From Phycisphaerae bacterium (GTDB lineage: Bacteria > Planctomycetota > Phycisphaerae > Tepidisphaerales > Tepidisphaeraceae), in assembly GCA_014380825.1 (NCBI GenBank), contig JACMJD010000218.1, positions 1 to 5,649 of the forward strand: a stretch of 5,649 nt of DNA, written 5' to 3'. Shown in pieces: positions 5,282 through 5,649 of the stretch (the stretch's first letter is position 1; every line of letters starts with the position of its first letter). The notes beneath the pieces were generated by a model. It was not told the DNA's origin and did no database searches. It saw only the letters and a program-made list of their open reading frames with translations. The position numbers were made by a program, and so were the translations under genes.

Positions 5282-5309
5282 GTTGAGTGCCACGGCAGCG
5301 CCGTTCAAC
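5282..5309. terminator. Bulged hairpin downstream of the response regulator gene
   Basis: ACGGC (5292-5296) pairs with GCCGT (5300-5304) around AGC, and GTTGA (5282-5286) pairs with TCAAC (5305-5309), leaving a 5-base bulge. It lies 26 bases after the minus-strand stop at 5336. No T-run follows on the minus strand, so a terminator role is only possible. Confidence 0.3.
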
Positions 5310-5335
5310 ACCCCAAACTTCTTCCGACGGCAAAT

Positions 5336-5649
5336 CTAGTACACGACGGCCATCGAGTCTTCGATCGACTCGATCACTTGCCGCACATGGAACGGCTTGC
5401 GGAGGAAGCCATCGAAGCCCTGCGCGAGCAGGCCCTTGGATTCTTCGTCCGTCATCTTGCCGCTCATCGCGACGACCTTCGTGAGCTGAAGGTCCGGATT
5501 CGCCTTCACCTGCTTGGCGACCTCGCGGCCGTCGATGTCTTTCAGGTGCATGTCGATCAGGATGACATGTGGCCGGAACTTGTCCGCCGTGATCCCCGCG
5601 GCGAAGCCACCCTTGGCGACTTCGACTTCATACTTGGCTTCGTCCTCGA
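5336..5649 (-). CDS. Response regulator receiver domain, C-terminal part (5' end missing)
   Basis: Phosphorylation-controlled signalling domain. The frame is open from the window edge to the TAG at 5336-5338, giving 103 residues. The visible part contains RPHVILIDMHLKDIDGREV, with the phosphoacceptor Asp (codon 5552-5554) in the typical I-L-I-D position before a D-G turn; VVAMSGK carries the conserved Ser/Thr, and FLRKPF the conserved Lys-Pro. The acidic N-terminal pocket and anything before it are outside the window. The receiver ends the protein, so any output domain must be N-terminal; the KGGFAAGITADKFRPHV stretch reminds me of regulators with an excisionase/MerR-like helix-turn-helix ahead of the receiver, but it could also be a stand-alone CheY-like protein. 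The ATG at 5551 is internal: starting there would drop the phosphoacceptor Asp. Confidence 0.88.
   Translation of the reverse strand, partial: EDEAKYEVEVAKGGFAAGITADKFRPHVILIDMHLKDIDGREVAKQVKANPDLQLTKVVAMSGKMTDEESKGLLAQGFDGFLRKPFHVRQVIESIEDSMAVVY

Overview
The window looks like chromosome from a GC-rich planctomycete-type bacterium. My best guess is Phycisphaerae or a neighbouring class. The grounds are indirect: high GC, exported proteins with Thr-Thr-Gln-Pro / Ala-Thr-Gln-Pro linkers after the signal peptide, a WD40 protein sent out of the cytoplasm, and a short ECF-sigma / one-pass anti-sigma pair of the kind common in that phylum. No rRNA or other firm taxonomic marker is present.

Layout. 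Bases 1-1161 (minus) hold the N-terminal 387 codons of a metallo-beta-lactamase/rhodanese fusion of the persulfide dioxygenase (ETHE1/CstB-like) kind; its 3' end lies outside the window. Its rhodanese domain carries an extra loop of about 40 residues that is encoded by a palindromic repeat. Bases 1162-1349 are non-coding and contain an 86-bp nested palindrome that looks like a REPIN-type element. Bases 1350-2975 (minus) hold two tightly linked genes for exported proteins: a small beta-rich protein, then a WD40 propeller. A 97-bp divergent gap separates these from a plus-strand operon at 3073-5181: ECF sigma factor, one-pass anti-sigma factor, and a membrane-anchored or exported coiled-coil protein. 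The sigma/anti-sigma junction is occupied by a heptamer-repeat hairpin that ends in six T just before the anti-sigma start codon. Convergent hairpins follow at 5159-5234. The right edge (5336-5649, minus) is the C-terminal part of a response-regulator receiver domain, cut by the window end.

How it may work together. The plus-strand operon reads as a self-contained envelope signalling module: a sigma factor, its membrane-bound antagonist, and a third extracytoplasmic helical protein translated in coupling with the antagonist. The minus-strand genes are not obviously linked to it, though the divergent promoter region could be shared.

The most interesting content is repeat biology. Four unrelated small repeats lie in or against genes within 5.6 kb: a palindromic element read in frame inside an enzyme, a REPIN-like nested palindrome between genes, a heptamer inverted repeat that supplies the sigma factor's last codons and stop and forms a terminator-like structure, and a 15-bp tandem duplication at the start of the third operon gene. 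I see no CRISPR array, tRNA, rRNA or transposase gene.
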